Origin: an uncultured Bacteroidales bacterium
Lineage (GTDB): Bacteria > Bacteroidota > Bacteroidia > Bacteroidales > Muribaculaceae
Assembly: GCA_947570265.1 (NCBI GenBank)
Contig: CANOUR010000003.1
Span: forward strand, 1-64,000
DNA length: 64,000 bases
Direction: 5' to 3'
Of this stretch, positions 34,395 through 43,635 are shown in pieces. Position 1 is the first letter of the stretch. Each line of letters opens with the position of its first letter. The notes below the pieces were generated by a model that saw only the letters and a list, made by a program, of their open reading frames with translations, was not told the DNA's origin and made no database searches. The position numbers and the translations under genes are program-made.

Positions 34395-36218
34395 TTGGCA
34401 AAACACCTGAAATCAGACCGTTTGCGCGATAAAATCGCGATCTTGCCCGATACCCCCGGTGTCTATACATACTACGACGCCGAGGGTACGGTGATTTATG
34501 TGGGCAAGGCTAAGAACCTGAAGCGTCGCGTGTCGTCGTATTTTAACCGTACACACGATTCGCTCCGCACCAATCTGCTTGTGCGTGCTATCGCCGACAT
34601 GACCTATATCGTCGTTCCCACCGAGCAGGATGCGCTCAATCTTGAGGCTTCGATGATCAAGGAGTATCAGCCGCGTTACAATGTATTGCTTAAGGATGAT
34701 AAGACCTATCCTTGGATCGTTGTGACGAATGAATATTTTCCGAGAGTTTTCATGACGCGTCAGCGGATCAAGGATGGGTCGAAATATTACGGGCCTTACA
34801 CCAATGCAGCTGTAGCACGTACTGTCCTCGAGCTGGTGAGGGACTTATATCCGATACGCTCATGCCGTCTGGCGCTAACGCCAGACTATATTTCGCGAGG
34901 AAAGGGCAGACTTTGTCTCGAATATCACATGAAACGCTGCGGAGGCTGTTGCGTTGGCAAGGTGCCGCAATCCGATTATATGATGCAGATAGAGCGGGTG
35001 AGGCAGATACTGCGTGGCGATACGGCAGAGCTGATGCACTATCTGCGTCAGGAAATGGAGCGGCTGTCGGAGCAGTTGCGGTTTGAGGAGGCGCAGGAGC
35101 TAAAGGTCAAGTATGATCTTATTGCCCGTTATCAGGCAAAGAGTGTCATTGTCAGCCAGACTATCGAGGAGACGGATGTGTTTGGCGTCGACGATGACGG
35201 CAAGGATGTGTTCATCAACTATATGCACGTACGCCACGGAGCGGTGGTGAGAAGTCTCACACTCCATTACAAACGGCGTCTCGATGAGCCTGTGCCGTCG
35301 TTGCTGACGCTTGCAGTCAATGAGATTTCACAGAAATTCGGCATCAGATTTCGTGAGATCATAGCCGCGCAGGATCTCGACATGGAATTTGATGGTCTGA
35401 AAGTGACGGTGCCGCAGCGCGGCGACAAGGCCAAGCTGCTTGAAGTGTCGGAAAAGAATGCGCGCCAGTATAAGATCGATATGCTCAAGCATATGGAGCG
35501 GACGAGTCCCGAACAGCGGACAGATCGACTGATGGAACGCATGAAAGAGGATTTCCGACTTTCGGAGTATCCCCGTCACATCGAGTGTTTCGACAACTCG
35601 AACATACAGGGGACAAATCCGGTGGCGTCATGTGTGGTGTTCAGAAACGGTCGTCCGGCAAAAAACGATTACCGTCACTTCAACATAAAGACGGTTGTCG
35701 GGCCCGATGATTTCGCGTCGATGAAGGAGGTGCTTACCCGCCGTTACACACGTCTGATGGAGGAGGGACGAGGTTTGCCGCAGCTTATTGTGGTTGATGG
35801 CGGAAAAGGTCAGCTGAGTGCCGCGGTGGAGGCTCTCGAGTCGATAGGTTTGCGTGGCACGATAGCTGTTGTGGGCATAGCCAAGCGTCTTGAGGAGATC
35901 TATTTTCCGGGTGACAGTGTGCCGCTTTATATCGACAAGAATTCCGAGACTCTGCGGGTGATCCAGCATCTGCGTGATGAGGCTCACAGGTTTGGTATCA
36001 CGCATCACCGTAATCGTCGCAGCAAGGGTCAGACAGTCTCGGCGCTTGACGGCATCAAAGGTGTCGGAGAAAAGACACGGACAGCGCTTCTCAGCCGCTT
36101 CAAGAGTGTGAAACGGCTTCGCGAGGCCGATCTCGATGCGATAGCGGAGGTGGTTGGCCCTGCTCGTGCATCAGTGGTCTACATGGCTTTACATTCATCT
36201 GACGCCGGTGAAGATTAG
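34395..36218 (+). CDS. uvrC: Excinuclease ABC subunit C
   Basis: UvrC makes both incisions of nucleotide excision repair. The 607-residue protein has an N-terminal GIY-YIG nuclease (GVYTYYDAEGTVIYVGKAKNL, about 21-41), a cysteine cluster (CLEYHMKRCGGCC, about 173-185), a UVR motif that contacts UvrB (about 200-235), an RNase H-like domain (HIECFDNSNIQGTNPVAS, about 395-412) and C-terminal helix-hairpin-helix motifs (about 550-600). The start is TTG: an in-frame stop lies at 34380-34382 and no ATG or GTG occurs between. Length is normal. Confidence 0.96.
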   Translation: MAKHLKSDRLRDKIAILPDTPGVYTYYDAEGTVIYVGKAKNLKRRVSSYFNRTHDSLRTNLLVRAIADMTYIVVPTEQDALNLEASMIKEYQPRYNVLLKDDKTYPWIVVTNEYFPRVFMTRQRIKDGSKYYGPYTNAAVARTVLELVRDLYPIRSCRLALTPDYISRGKGRLCLEYHMKRCGGCCVGKVPQSDYMMQIERVRQILRGDTAELMHYLRQEMERLSEQLRFEEAQELKVKYDLIARYQAKSVIVSQTIEETDVFGVDDDGKDVFINYMHVRHGAVVRSLTLHYKRRLDEPVPSLLTLAVNEISQKFGIRFREIIAAQDLDMEFDGLKVTVPQRGDKAKLLEVSEKNARQYKIDMLKHMERTSPEQRTDRLMERMKEDFRLSEYPRHIECFDNSNIQGTNPVASCVVFRNGRPAKNDYRHFNIKTVVGPDDFASMKEVLTRRYTRLMEEGRGLPQLIVVDGGKGQLSAAVEALESIGLRGTIAVVGIAKRLEEIYFPGDSVPLYIDKNSETLRVIQHLRDEAHRFGITHHRNRRSKGQTVSALDGIKGVGEKTRTALLSRFKSVKRLREADLDAIAEVVGPARASVVYMALHSSDAGED

Positions 36219-36238
36219 GTTTTTTCTATGTAGTTTCG

Positions 36239-36246
36239 TATCTTTG
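36239..36246 (+). promoter_or_regulatory. Putative -7 element of dtd, 4 bp before the start codon
   Basis: TATCTTTG matches the Bacteroidetes consensus and ends only 4 bp before the dtd ATG, predicting a leaderless transcript, as for ybeY. Confidence 0.5.
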
Positions 36247-36250
36247 AGGC

Positions 36251-36703
36251 ATGAGAATTGTCATACAGCGTGTCAGACAAGCTTCCGTGACCATCGATGG
36301 CCAGTTGCATTCGGCTGTTGATCAGGGTCTTATGGTGCTTGTCGGGGTTGAGCATGGTGACACATCCGACGATGTGCGATGGCTTGCTGCCAAGACGGTC
36401 GGTCTGCGTGTATTCGACGATGCTGACGGAGTGATGAATTTGTCGGTTGCTGATGTCGGGGGCGATGTGCTGGCGGTCAGTCAGTTCACCCTTACAGCAT
36501 CGACTAAGAAAGGCAATCGTCCGAGTTATATCCGTGCTGCCGGCCATGATGTCGCTGTCCCACTCTACGATGAGTATTGCCGCGAGGTGACCCGTCTGCT
36601 CGGGCGTGAGGTGCGCCGCGGAGTATTCGGCGCCGATATGCAGGTGTCGATATTAAACGACGGTCCGGTTACGATTGTTATAGATTCACGTCTGAGAGAA
36701 TGA
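36251..36703 (+). CDS. dtd: D-aminoacyl-tRNA deacylase
   Basis: Dtd removes D-amino acids (and glycine from tRNA-Ala) from mischarged tRNAs. The 150-residue protein has the N-terminal MRIVIQRVRQASVTIDG (1-17), the adenine-binding SQFTL (about 77-81) and the C-terminal Gly-Pro motif in NDGPVT (about 137-142), both needed for chiral proofreading. Length is standard. It lies with uvrC upstream and a MazG-like gene starting 3 bp after its stop. Confidence 0.97.
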   Translation: MRIVIQRVRQASVTIDGQLHSAVDQGLMVLVGVEHGDTSDDVRWLAAKTVGLRVFDDADGVMNLSVADVGGDVLAVSQFTLTASTKKGNRPSYIRAAGHDVAVPLYDEYCREVTRLLGREVRRGVFGADMQVSILNDGPVTIVIDSRLRE

Positions 36704-36706
36704 ATC

Positions 36707-37054
36707 ATGGAACATGTCGACGACATAACGCTGCGTGAGGCGCAGGCAATGGTAGACCGATGGATCACCGGCATAGGACAGAGGTATTTTTCTCCGTTGA
36801 CAAATATGGCTGTGCTTGCAGAAGAGACCGGGGAGGTCGCCCGCATTATGGCGCGTCAATACGGCGATCAATCGTTTAAACCTGGCGAGAACTGTGATCT
36901 GGCCGATGAACTGGCCGATCTTTTGTGGGTGACTATGGCCATCGCAAACCAGACTGGTGTTGATCTGACAGATGCATTGCGTGCCAATATAGACAAAAAA
37001 ACAAGCCGCGATGCCGACCGCCACAAAAACAATCCCAAACTCAGAACATCATAA
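36707..37054 (+). CDS. MazG-like nucleotide pyrophosphohydrolase
   Basis: The 115-residue all-helical protein has the MazG/dUTPase-type metal-binding pattern: LAEETGEVARIMAR (about 43-56, the EExxE-like cluster) and later LADELADLLWVTMAIAN (about 75-91, ExxD-like). It probably hydrolyses unusual or excess NTPs to NMPs, a house-cleaning role like rdgB in this window. The start lies 3 bp after dtd and deoC starts 18 bp after its stop. Substrate cannot be told. Confidence 0.88.
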   Translation: MEHVDDITLREAQAMVDRWITGIGQRYFSPLTNMAVLAEETGEVARIMARQYGDQSFKPGENCDLADELADLLWVTMAIANQTGVDLTDALRANIDKKTSRDADRHKNNPKLRTS

Positions 37055-37072
37055 ATCATAAACATAACTACT

Positions 37073-37960
37073 ATGTCCGACAAATATACCGAAGCTATCA
37101 AGGCAAGCAAAGTTGTGGCCGACGATGATGCAGTGAAGGCTGCCGTAGCCGAGATTCTCGACAAGCATCTTGATGAGAACCGCAATGTGGAAGTCTACAA
37201 GCGCATATTCAACAGCATCGATCTGACCACACTCAAGAGCACCGACTCCGAGCGGTCTGTAGGTGATTTTGCCGAGCGTGTCAACGCTTTCGAAAACGAG
37301 CACGGTGACCTGCCGAATGTCGCTGCGATATGTGTCTATCCAAAGTTTGTGCCGGTTGTGCGCTCGGCTCTTGAAGTATCGTCGGTGGATATTGCCGCTG
37401 TAGCAGGATGTTTTCCATCGTCGCAGACCTTCACAGAGGTAAAGGTTGCGGAAGTGGCTCTTGCTGTAGAGGCAGGTGCCGACGAGATAGATGTGGTGCT
37501 TAATGTGGGCGATTTCCTCGACGGTGATTACGAATCGTTGTGCGACGATCTCGAGGAGATGAAACACTCTTGCCGCGAATCACTGATGAAAGTGATTCTC
37601 GAGACCGGGGCGCTGAAAAGTGCCGAAAACATACGCAATGCGTCGGTTCTCGCCCTTTACAGCGGTGCTGATTTCCTGAAGACCTCAACAGGCAAGGAAT
37701 ATCCCGGAGCGTCGCTCGAGGCTTGCTATGTGATGTGTCAGTGCATCAAGGAGTATTATGCCGCTCATGGCCGCATGGTAGGTTTCAAGGCTGCCGGAGG
37801 TGTCGCCACGACCGAAGAAGCCGTCAAATATTACACTATAGTCAAAGAGGTGCTTGGAGAGAAATGGGTGGCCGACAACGAATATTTCCGTATCGGTGCA
37901 AGCCGTCTGGCCAATAATCTCCTCAGTGACATCCTTGGTGAAGAAACCAAATTTTTCTGA
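37073..37960 (+). CDS. deoC: Deoxyribose-phosphate aldolase
   Basis: DeoC cleaves 2-deoxyribose 5-phosphate to glyceraldehyde 3-phosphate and acetaldehyde in deoxynucleoside catabolism. The 295-residue TIM barrel has DEIDVVLNVG (137-146), the Schiff-base lysine K203 in FLKTSTGKEYPG (201-212) and the second catalytic lysine K239 in GFKAAGGV (237-244). It is longer than the E. coli enzyme by an N-terminal extension of about 35 residues, as usual in Bacteroidetes. Confidence 0.96.
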   Translation: MSDKYTEAIKASKVVADDDAVKAAVAEILDKHLDENRNVEVYKRIFNSIDLTTLKSTDSERSVGDFAERVNAFENEHGDLPNVAAICVYPKFVPVVRSALEVSSVDIAAVAGCFPSSQTFTEVKVAEVALAVEAGADEIDVVLNVGDFLDGDYESLCDDLEEMKHSCRESLMKVILETGALKSAENIRNASVLALYSGADFLKTSTGKEYPGASLEACYVMCQCIKEYYAAHGRMVGFKAAGGVATTEEAVKYYTIVKEVLGEKWVADNEYFRIGASRLANNLLSDILGEETKFF

Positions 37961-37990
37961 TATGGCTTTAGGCCAACACAGTAATTAGAA

Positions 37991-38518
37991 ATGAAATACT
38001 ACATAATACTCAACGACGTTCAGCTTGGGCCGCTCGATCTTTCCGAGCTCCGCAAGTTGCCTGTGACGGCTCAGACGCCGGTGTGGCGCGAAGGAATGGC
38101 CGACTGGACTCCTTGTGGCGATGTGACAGAGCTTTCCTCACTTTTCGTCTCTGAACCGGTGGCTATCGGTCGCCCGCGTGAGTCATACGATCCTTATGCG
38201 GCGTCGTTTAACTCAGGTAAGGCGAAAGAAGACACCGTCCCGGACTATGCACCCGGCCAGCCCGATAACTGGATACCCGAATGCCCGCCGACATATCTTG
38301 TATGGAGCATTTTGGTCACATTGTTTTGTTGCATGCCTTTCGGCATTGTGGCCGTTGTCAAAAGCTGTGGCGTCACCTCCTCCTACAACCGTGGCGATTA
38401 CGAAGCTGCGCGGAAAAAGTCAAGTGATGCGCAGATGTGGATAATCGTGTCGGTTGTGCTCGGTCTTGTATGGGGCGTCATCGCTGTCGGATTTGAGTTT
38501 GCGAATTCATTGCTTTGA
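37991..38518 (+). CDS. GYF_2 and CD225/dispanin domain membrane protein
   Basis: The 175-residue protein starts with a GYF_2 domain (about 3-55; PVWREGMADWTPCGDV is the typical W-x-P-like core) followed by a linker. A CD225/dispanin-like pair of membrane spans follows (YLVWSILVTLFCCMPFGIVAVVKS, about 101-124, and MWIIVSVVLGLVWGVIAVGFEF, about 147-168). The YLVWSIL...CCMPFGIVAV pattern with a cytosolic loop is the family hallmark. Function in bacteria is unknown. The stop overlaps the TTG start of the DUF2752 gene, a pairing that recurs in Bacteroidetes. Confidence 0.9.
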   Translation: MKYYIILNDVQLGPLDLSELRKLPVTAQTPVWREGMADWTPCGDVTELSSLFVSEPVAIGRPRESYDPYAASFNSGKAKEDTVPDYAPGQPDNWIPECPPTYLVWSILVTLFCCMPFGIVAVVKSCGVTSSYNRGDYEAARKKSSDAQMWIIVSVVLGLVWGVIAVGFEFANSLL

Positions 38519-38877
38519 CTCTGTCGCGTAAAACCATAATAATACTTTGTGTGGGGGCCGTCGGCATTTTGCTGACGGCCTACGCGCTTTTTGACCCATC
38601 GCACGGATATTTTCCCAAATGCCCGTTTCTGATGCTCACCGGCTGGCAATGTCCGGGATGTGGATCGCAACGGGCAATCCATTCTTTGCTGCATGCCGAC
38701 ATCTCATCGGCGTGGGGTTATAATGCGCTTTTCGTGCTTTCTCTGCCACTTCTGGCGTTGCTGTGTATTCCTGTGAGGTCTGGGTGGCTTAAGCGTCTCA
38801 GACGCTCTGTGTGGCTTCCGAGGTTCATCCTTGCAATAGTGGTGGTGTGGTGGATCTCTCGAAATATTTTTATCTGA
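38515..38877 (+). CDS. DUF2752 membrane protein
   Basis: The 120-residue protein is read from a TTG codon overlapping the previous stop (TTGA). It has three membrane helices and the family motif CPGCGSQRAIHSLL (about 48-61), preceded by CPFLMLTGWQ. The cysteines may bind metal. Function is unknown; genes of this family often sit beside GYF/dispanin-type proteins, as here. It converges with the DUF6056-like gene, sharing 8 bp. Confidence 0.88.
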   Translation: MTLSRKTIIILCVGAVGILLTAYALFDPSHGYFPKCPFLMLTGWQCPGCGSQRAIHSLLHADISSAWGYNALFVLSLPLLALLCIPVRSGWLKRLRRSVWLPRFILAIVVVWWISRNIFI

Positions 38878-40471
38878 CTTTCTTCATTGATACGAAGGGT
38901 GGGTGTATACCTCTGGCGGATGTGTGTATCCACAACAGTGAATCGCCTGAAGAGGTCACGAACTTCTGTAAAATCATAGGGACGTTTCTAATGGTATCCT
39001 CGCCCGGATGACACACGATATCGTAGTGTTCGTTGGCGCATACATTTGATCTGCTCTCGCCTGTCCAGTGATTGTAAATTATCAGTGAGTCGGGTGCTAC
39101 GATCTCATTACCATAGTACCACCATCCATCTTTGCCTTCGACTGCCTTAAATCCATATCCCGGATCGCCATGATTGTTTATGGCGGTCGCCTGTCCTGAT
39201 GTGATGCCGGCGAGCGATTCGGCAACTACGCCATAGATGTTTCCATGAGTGCGGTTGAGGTTTACCGACATTAAGTGTAGCATATTGAACCACACGTTGA
39301 AAACCGGTTGCATGAGATGGATACGTGGAATCAACGGGTGGTAATCATGGAACACGGTGCCGTGCGGCGACTTGGCCATCAATCGGTCTATCTCATCATG
39401 GAGTATCATCTGATTCCGCTGAAATCTGACCTGATTTACAGCAAAAAGCATCGTCGGGAGTGCCATAAATGCCATTGCCAAGCGTGCATTGCGGCGGTAG
39501 AGAAGCGGTGTGGCGAAGTCGACGAGCATCACTGTCGCGAAAAGGCATGGAATCCATAAGGCTCGCGGATTCTCCAAGCCAGAAAAGGCCGCCATAGCCA
39601 ATGATGTCAGAAATGCCGCAGCTATGATTGTGGAAATATCTGAGCTGAATGTGCGCCGCAGAAGCGATCGCCCTGATTTTGTAACAGTGGCGCAGATAAA
39701 TGTGACAACGGTGATGCACACGGGCATTGTCATTGTCAGTGTGCCCTTTAATGAAACCCATGGCGTCACGCGATCAGATGCTCTCATCATTATGCCCGGT
39801 GATGTGGCGACATAGATCATCCCGGCTGCGTAGCATAGACCCAATACCCACCATTTGGCCGGTATGTTGAATCGTTTCCGAGTGAGAAGTGCGAACATTC
39901 CGACACACACTGCCGTGGAGTATCCCTCATGGACAGTTGCAGCCAGAAATGAGAACAGTGCGGTAGCGACCAATCCCGCTGTTGATCTGCTTTTGTGCTG
40001 GATAAGCATATGCAGGAAAAGCAATGTGACTGCCGACGACAGCATCGTGTTCATGTAGTTGATCGTGGCAATTGTGTTTTCCCGCCATGGAAACAGCACC
40101 ACAATGATGCAGATGAATAGAATTGTCGGCCGCAGTCGGCGCAGGCAGGTCAGATAGACTGCCACACACATCATCATGGCGATTGTGCCTGCCGCCACTG
40201 CCATCACCGTGTGGCTGTCGAAGCAACGTAGCACCATGTAGAGCGCATTGCATGAGCGGCTGTTGTCGGTATCACGTAGCCACATGATGTAGTTCCACCA
40301 GGCTTGCAGGTCGAAGTCAGGGCTATTGCCATTGAACGGCAGGTAATCGCGCATGAAAAGGTAGTCATCACCCACAAACGGCACATAGTAGGTGAACATC
40401 GCGTAGTAGATGCCTGTGAGTAGCATCGTGACCGGGAATGCCAGACTGGAGAGGGATGGTTTTGCAGTCAT
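38870..40471 (-). CDS. DUF6056-like polytopic membrane protein (GT-C-like)
   Basis: The 533-residue protein has about 10 membrane helices. The first extracytoplasmic loop carries FVGDDYLFMRDYLPFNG (about 32-48) with a DD pair placed as in GT-C glycosyltransferases, and a soluble C-terminal part of about 140 residues follows. DUF6056 proteins are seen in surface-polysaccharide contexts of Bacteroidetes. Lipid-linked sugar transfer or glycan polymerisation is plausible but not shown. It is last in the minus-strand run that contains the VTC/DUF4956 genes, 31 bp after the Cthe_2159-like gene. Confidence 0.65.
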   Translation of the reverse strand: MTAKPSLSSLAFPVTMLLTGIYYAMFTYYVPFVGDDYLFMRDYLPFNGNSPDFDLQAWWNYIMWLRDTDNSRSCNALYMVLRCFDSHTVMAVAAGTIAMMMCVAVYLTCLRRLRPTILFICIIVVLFPWRENTIATINYMNTMLSSAVTLLFLHMLIQHKSRSTAGLVATALFSFLAATVHEGYSTAVCVGMFALLTRKRFNIPAKWWVLGLCYAAGMIYVATSPGIMMRASDRVTPWVSLKGTLTMTMPVCITVVTFICATVTKSGRSLLRRTFSSDISTIIAAAFLTSLAMAAFSGLENPRALWIPCLFATVMLVDFATPLLYRRNARLAMAFMALPTMLFAVNQVRFQRNQMILHDEIDRLMAKSPHGTVFHDYHPLIPRIHLMQPVFNVWFNMLHLMSVNLNRTHGNIYGVVAESLAGITSGQATAINNHGDPGYGFKAVEGKDGWWYYGNEIVAPDSLIIYNHWTGESRSNVCANEHYDIVCHPGEDTIRNVPMILQKFVTSSGDSLLWIHTSARGIHPPFVSMKKVR

Positions 40472-40502
40472 GGTTAGCGAGTGGCGGGGTCTGAAATGAG
40501 GA

Positions 40503-42152
40503 TTACTCGATAGTGAGCGGGCCTGACAGCCCCGGAGCGCTCACAAGAAGTACCGCGCCTTCAACCGAGCGTGGCATATTTATGGTCAGAGCAGCTTGGC
40601 CATCAGTGTCGTACAGCACGAGATCCTCGCCCTTTGATGCGGTGACGTCAGTGATGATCGTTGCGGTTTGTGACGACATTGCCGACGGTGTGTTCTGCAG
40701 TGCGCCACCAATTGCAAAGACTGTTCCTCCGGTGATCATGAATCCGTCGGCAGATTCACAATCGAGACCGCTTTCAGGGGTATTGCCACCGCTTGCCTTC
40801 ACAGTGCCGCCGGAAATCGAGAGTATGCGGTCGGCATCAATGCCGTCAGCCGTGCCCGAATAAGCAGTCACATTGCCGCCGCTGATTGTCACTTCCGGAG
40901 CTTTCATTGCGTCTCCCCATGCATATACATTGATCTTGCCGCCTGTAATGGTTATTCCGTCGTCTGACTTGATGCCGCGGGCAGCTGCGCTGTGGCCGGC
41001 ATCGTCTGTGAAGCGTCCGGCGGTGTCGCATACTGTCAGGTCAGCGCCAGATAAGGTCAGTCTGCCGGTAGCATTTATACCTTTAGATCCGTCGCCTGAG
41101 GTGAAGATCTCTATTTTCCCGCTGTTTAGCGTGATGTTGCGGTCGGCTTTCAGTCCGGCAGCCGACGACGTGTCGGCATCGGAGGTGTCGTAAATGGCAT
41201 TTCCCGTGGAGTAGAGTCGGATCATGCCTCCATTGACGGTTATATCGAGGTCGGTCTTGATGCATTTTCCTGCAACCGCGTCATTGTTGGCATAGAGCAT
41301 GCCGCCGTCCATCCTGAATCCGATGCCATCGGTGACATCACCCTTTACATGCACGCTGTTTTTGGCAGCCTCGGTCACTGCAAGCGTCACACCCGGACGC
41401 ATGTACATGTATCCGTCGGTGGCCACTCCATGGCGCTGACGGCCTTTCACCTCGAGCGATCCATGTCCGCTTACAATCAGATGCCCTTCGGTGAATAAGC
41501 AGCCTTTGCGATCCTCATTGGTGGCATTGTAGCCGAAGCGGTAGAAGTGATCGTCTGTGTAGACAGGAGCGTCGGCGAGTTCATTTTTTGTCCCGTCTGT
41601 GAGGTGAAGAAACATGCGTTTGCGGCATTGGCTGTTCACTGCCGGCCCTCGCTGTGATTCGATGTGCGCTCCATCAAGAGTGAGCATGAATTTTGAATTG
41701 CCGTAGATTTTCAGGCCGCCGTCGGTTGTTGACCCGCTTAGGTGTATTTCCACACCGCTGACATCTCCGCTTTGGAAGTCAATGGCAACATATGCTCCAT
41801 CGGTGTGTATGGCTATGGATGGGTTGCTGCTGACGGCTGTGGCCTCTGATCCGTTGTATTTTACGGTGACGATATTAGTGAAAGTGTTGGCCTCGTGAAA
41901 CAGATCGACGTCTGTTCCCGCTTTGTCAGCAGCGGCGTCAGTGGCAGTGATGCCGTTCCATGATGAAAGACTGCCATTGTCCAAAGGCATGTCTCCATCG
42001 TTGGCTGAAATGCCCTCACCTCCGCTCACCTCGGGCGGCAGCTCAGGAGTGGGATCGGAATCAGACGGGTTGTCGGGTGTGTTGTCGCTACAGGCTGTTG
42101 CCATTGCGAGAATCGCTGCTAATGCAAAGTGCGTGATGTCTCGGAATTTCAT
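40503..42152 (-). CDS. Cthe_2159-like carbohydrate-binding lipoprotein (right-handed beta-helix)
   Basis: The 549-residue protein has a lipoprotein signal (ALAAILAMATAC) and a Pro/Asp/Glu linker. A long parallel beta-helix then shows stepwise repeats such as VTISGGNVTAYSGTADGID and LSISGGTVKASGGNTPESGLDC. This fits the carbohydrate-binding domain family typified by Cthe_2159, which binds acidic polysaccharides such as polygalacturonate and Ca2+. It probably sits on the cell surface. It is grouped with DUF2490, DUF4956 and a VTC-type polyphosphate polymerase, a combination that recurs across bacteria but lacks a defined function. Confidence 0.85.
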   Translation of the reverse strand: MKFRDITHFALAAILAMATACSDNTPDNPSDSDPTPELPPEVSGGEGISANDGDMPLDNGSLSSWNGITATDAAADKAGTDVDLFHEANTFTNIVTVKYNGSEATAVSSNPSIAIHTDGAYVAIDFQSGDVSGVEIHLSGSTTDGGLKIYGNSKFMLTLDGAHIESQRGPAVNSQCRKRMFLHLTDGTKNELADAPVYTDDHFYRFGYNATNEDRKGCLFTEGHLIVSGHGSLEVKGRQRHGVATDGYMYMRPGVTLAVTEAAKNSVHVKGDVTDGIGFRMDGGMLYANNDAVAGKCIKTDLDITVNGGMIRLYSTGNAIYDTSDADTSSAAGLKADRNITLNSGKIEIFTSGDGSKGINATGRLTLSGADLTVCDTAGRFTDDAGHSAAARGIKSDDGITITGGKINVYAWGDAMKAPEVTISGGNVTAYSGTADGIDADRILSISGGTVKASGGNTPESGLDCESADGFMITGGTVFAIGGALQNTPSAMSSQTATIITDVTASKGEDLVLYDTDGQAALTINMPRSVEGAVLLVSAPGLSGPLTIE

Positions 42153-42213
42153 TTGAAAAATGGATCGCAGAAATAAATGAATGTGTAATTACGGCGTATT
42201 TTGTGAGTTGTAC

Positions 42214-42942
42214 TCAAAGTTTGAATGTGTAACCCACTCCAATGATGTGGCCACGGTCGTCGCTGTCGGCTTCGTCTGTGTGGCTGTATCGGTAGAACAG
42301 TTCAATCTCGTTGTGGCGGTTGATGCGGTAACTCGATCCGATGGTGAAACGTATTTTTTCAAGATTGAAAGCTCCGGTCAGATTGTCGTAAAACTCAACT
42401 GCGGCAAACGGCTTGAACGGACATTTCTTGCGTATGGTGTATTCACCTTGCAGGCGCGACCTCAGTTCGTGTTTGTCGCGGCTCGGTATCCATTTGTCGT
42501 TTTTGCGTGTCGAGCCGTCGGGGCTGAATTTTGGCACACTTTTGCCCATGCGGTGTGTGAACTGATAGCGCTCGCGCAGCGACAGGTCGATGAGGCCTAC
42601 TTTCAGCTTCACGCTGGTCGACAGATAGGCGCGGTGTCGTTCGATGCAGTACGACGGCACGTAATTGCCTTTGTCAGTCCTGTCGGCGAGCTTTCGCTGG
42701 TCGATGTATGTATAGCCGGCGTCGGCTTTGAATTGACGGTATTTGTATTCGGCTTTCACACCGACTGACCATCGCTCGGTGCTTTTGAGCTTGTTGTGGG
42801 TGCGGTAGTCGGCTTCGGCGCTGAATGTCCAATGTTTACCGGCCGGGGCTTTGAATGCCGCGGAAGTCCAGAGCATCTGAGACATGCCGATTGCCGGAGT
42901 GATGGCCAACGCCAGTGCTATGATGATTTTTCTTATGGTCAT
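42214..42942 (-). CDS. DUF2490 outer-membrane barrel
   Basis: The 242-residue protein has a signal peptide (1-21, ending GMSQ). Alternating strands rich in aromatic and charged residues follow (WTFSAEADYRTHNKLK; WSVGVKAEYKYRQFKADAGY), with RLQGEYTIRKKCPFKPFAAVEFYDN near the middle. This is the DUF2490 pattern, predicted to be a 10-12 stranded outer-membrane barrel. It starts 11 bp after DUF4956 and probably supplies the outer-membrane part of the same system. Confidence 0.85.
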   Translation of the reverse strand: MTIRKIIIALALAITPAIGMSQMLWTSAAFKAPAGKHWTFSAEADYRTHNKLKSTERWSVGVKAEYKYRQFKADAGYTYIDQRKLADRTDKGNYVPSYCIERHRAYLSTSVKLKVGLIDLSLRERYQFTHRMGKSVPKFSPDGSTRKNDKWIPSRDKHELRSRLQGEYTIRKKCPFKPFAAVEFYDNLTGAFNLEKIRFTIGSSYRINRHNEIELFYRYSHTDEADSDDRGHIIGVGYTFKL

Positions 42943-42953
42943 TTGTGGGGGAA

Positions 42954-43616
42954 TTATTGGTTCACTTTCGGGAATTTGAGCATTTTGTCAACAGTGTTGG
43001 TAGTGCGTTGTCGGTCGGTGTAGACCACTTTCAGCATCGCTGTGTCGTGAAGAAAATCGACAGCCCCGATTTCGATGTCGACAATGTTGATGCCAAGTCG
43101 TTTATGTAGGTCTTCGATTAGTTCTTCTCTTTTTTCGGGCACGATCAGGTCGATGCGGTCGTATAGCACGAGTTTCTCCAGGCGCGATCCTATGAACGGC
43201 ATACGTTCGCACAGCAATGTCATGGCGATGAATATGAGGTTGGTCATGACCAGTTCGCCATAGCTCAGTGTTACGGCAAGTGCGTTGATCACCGACATGG
43301 CGATGATCACGAACAGATAGGTCATCTCTCTCACCGACATTGATTCAGTGCGGTAGCGTATTATACCGAATATGGCGAAAAGCCCGAGAGCGAATCCAAC
43401 CTTTATCTTGACGCTGCCCAGCAGGTAGATCAGGAAGAATATGCTCACTGAGATGAGTGCGAATGTGAAGAAATATTCCCTTTTACGGCTCTTGGGATAG
43501 TAGAGACCGAGGATTATCACTCCGACGAAAATACAGTTGAACAGAAATCTGAACAGCAGTGCCGTCATGTCGCCGGCATCGGCAATGGGAGTGTCGAATA
43601 GTTCGAGGTCGTCCAT
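42954..43616 (-). CDS. DUF4956 membrane protein
   Basis: The 220-residue protein has four N-terminal membrane helices (about 18-125) with the conserved core GFALGLFAIFGIIRYRTESM (73-92) followed by a cytosolic C-terminal domain (about 135-220) rich in charged residues. DUF4956 proteins are nearly always encoded beside a VTC-domain polyphosphate polymerase, as here (19 bp apart). They may form the membrane channel or scaffold for polymer translocation, by analogy with the transmembrane part of eukaryotic VTC; that is inference. Confidence 0.9.
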   Translation of the reverse strand: MDDLELFDTPIADAGDMTALLFRFLFNCIFVGVIILGLYYPKSRKREYFFTFALISVSIFFLIYLLGSVKIKVGFALGLFAIFGIIRYRTESMSVREMTYLFVIIAMSVINALAVTLSYGELVMTNLIFIAMTLLCERMPFIGSRLEKLVLYDRIDLIVPEKREELIEDLHKRLGINIVDIEIGAVDFLHDTAMLKVVYTDRQRTTNTVDKMLKFPKVNQ

Positions 43617-43635
43617 ATTGTGGTTTAGATATTGT

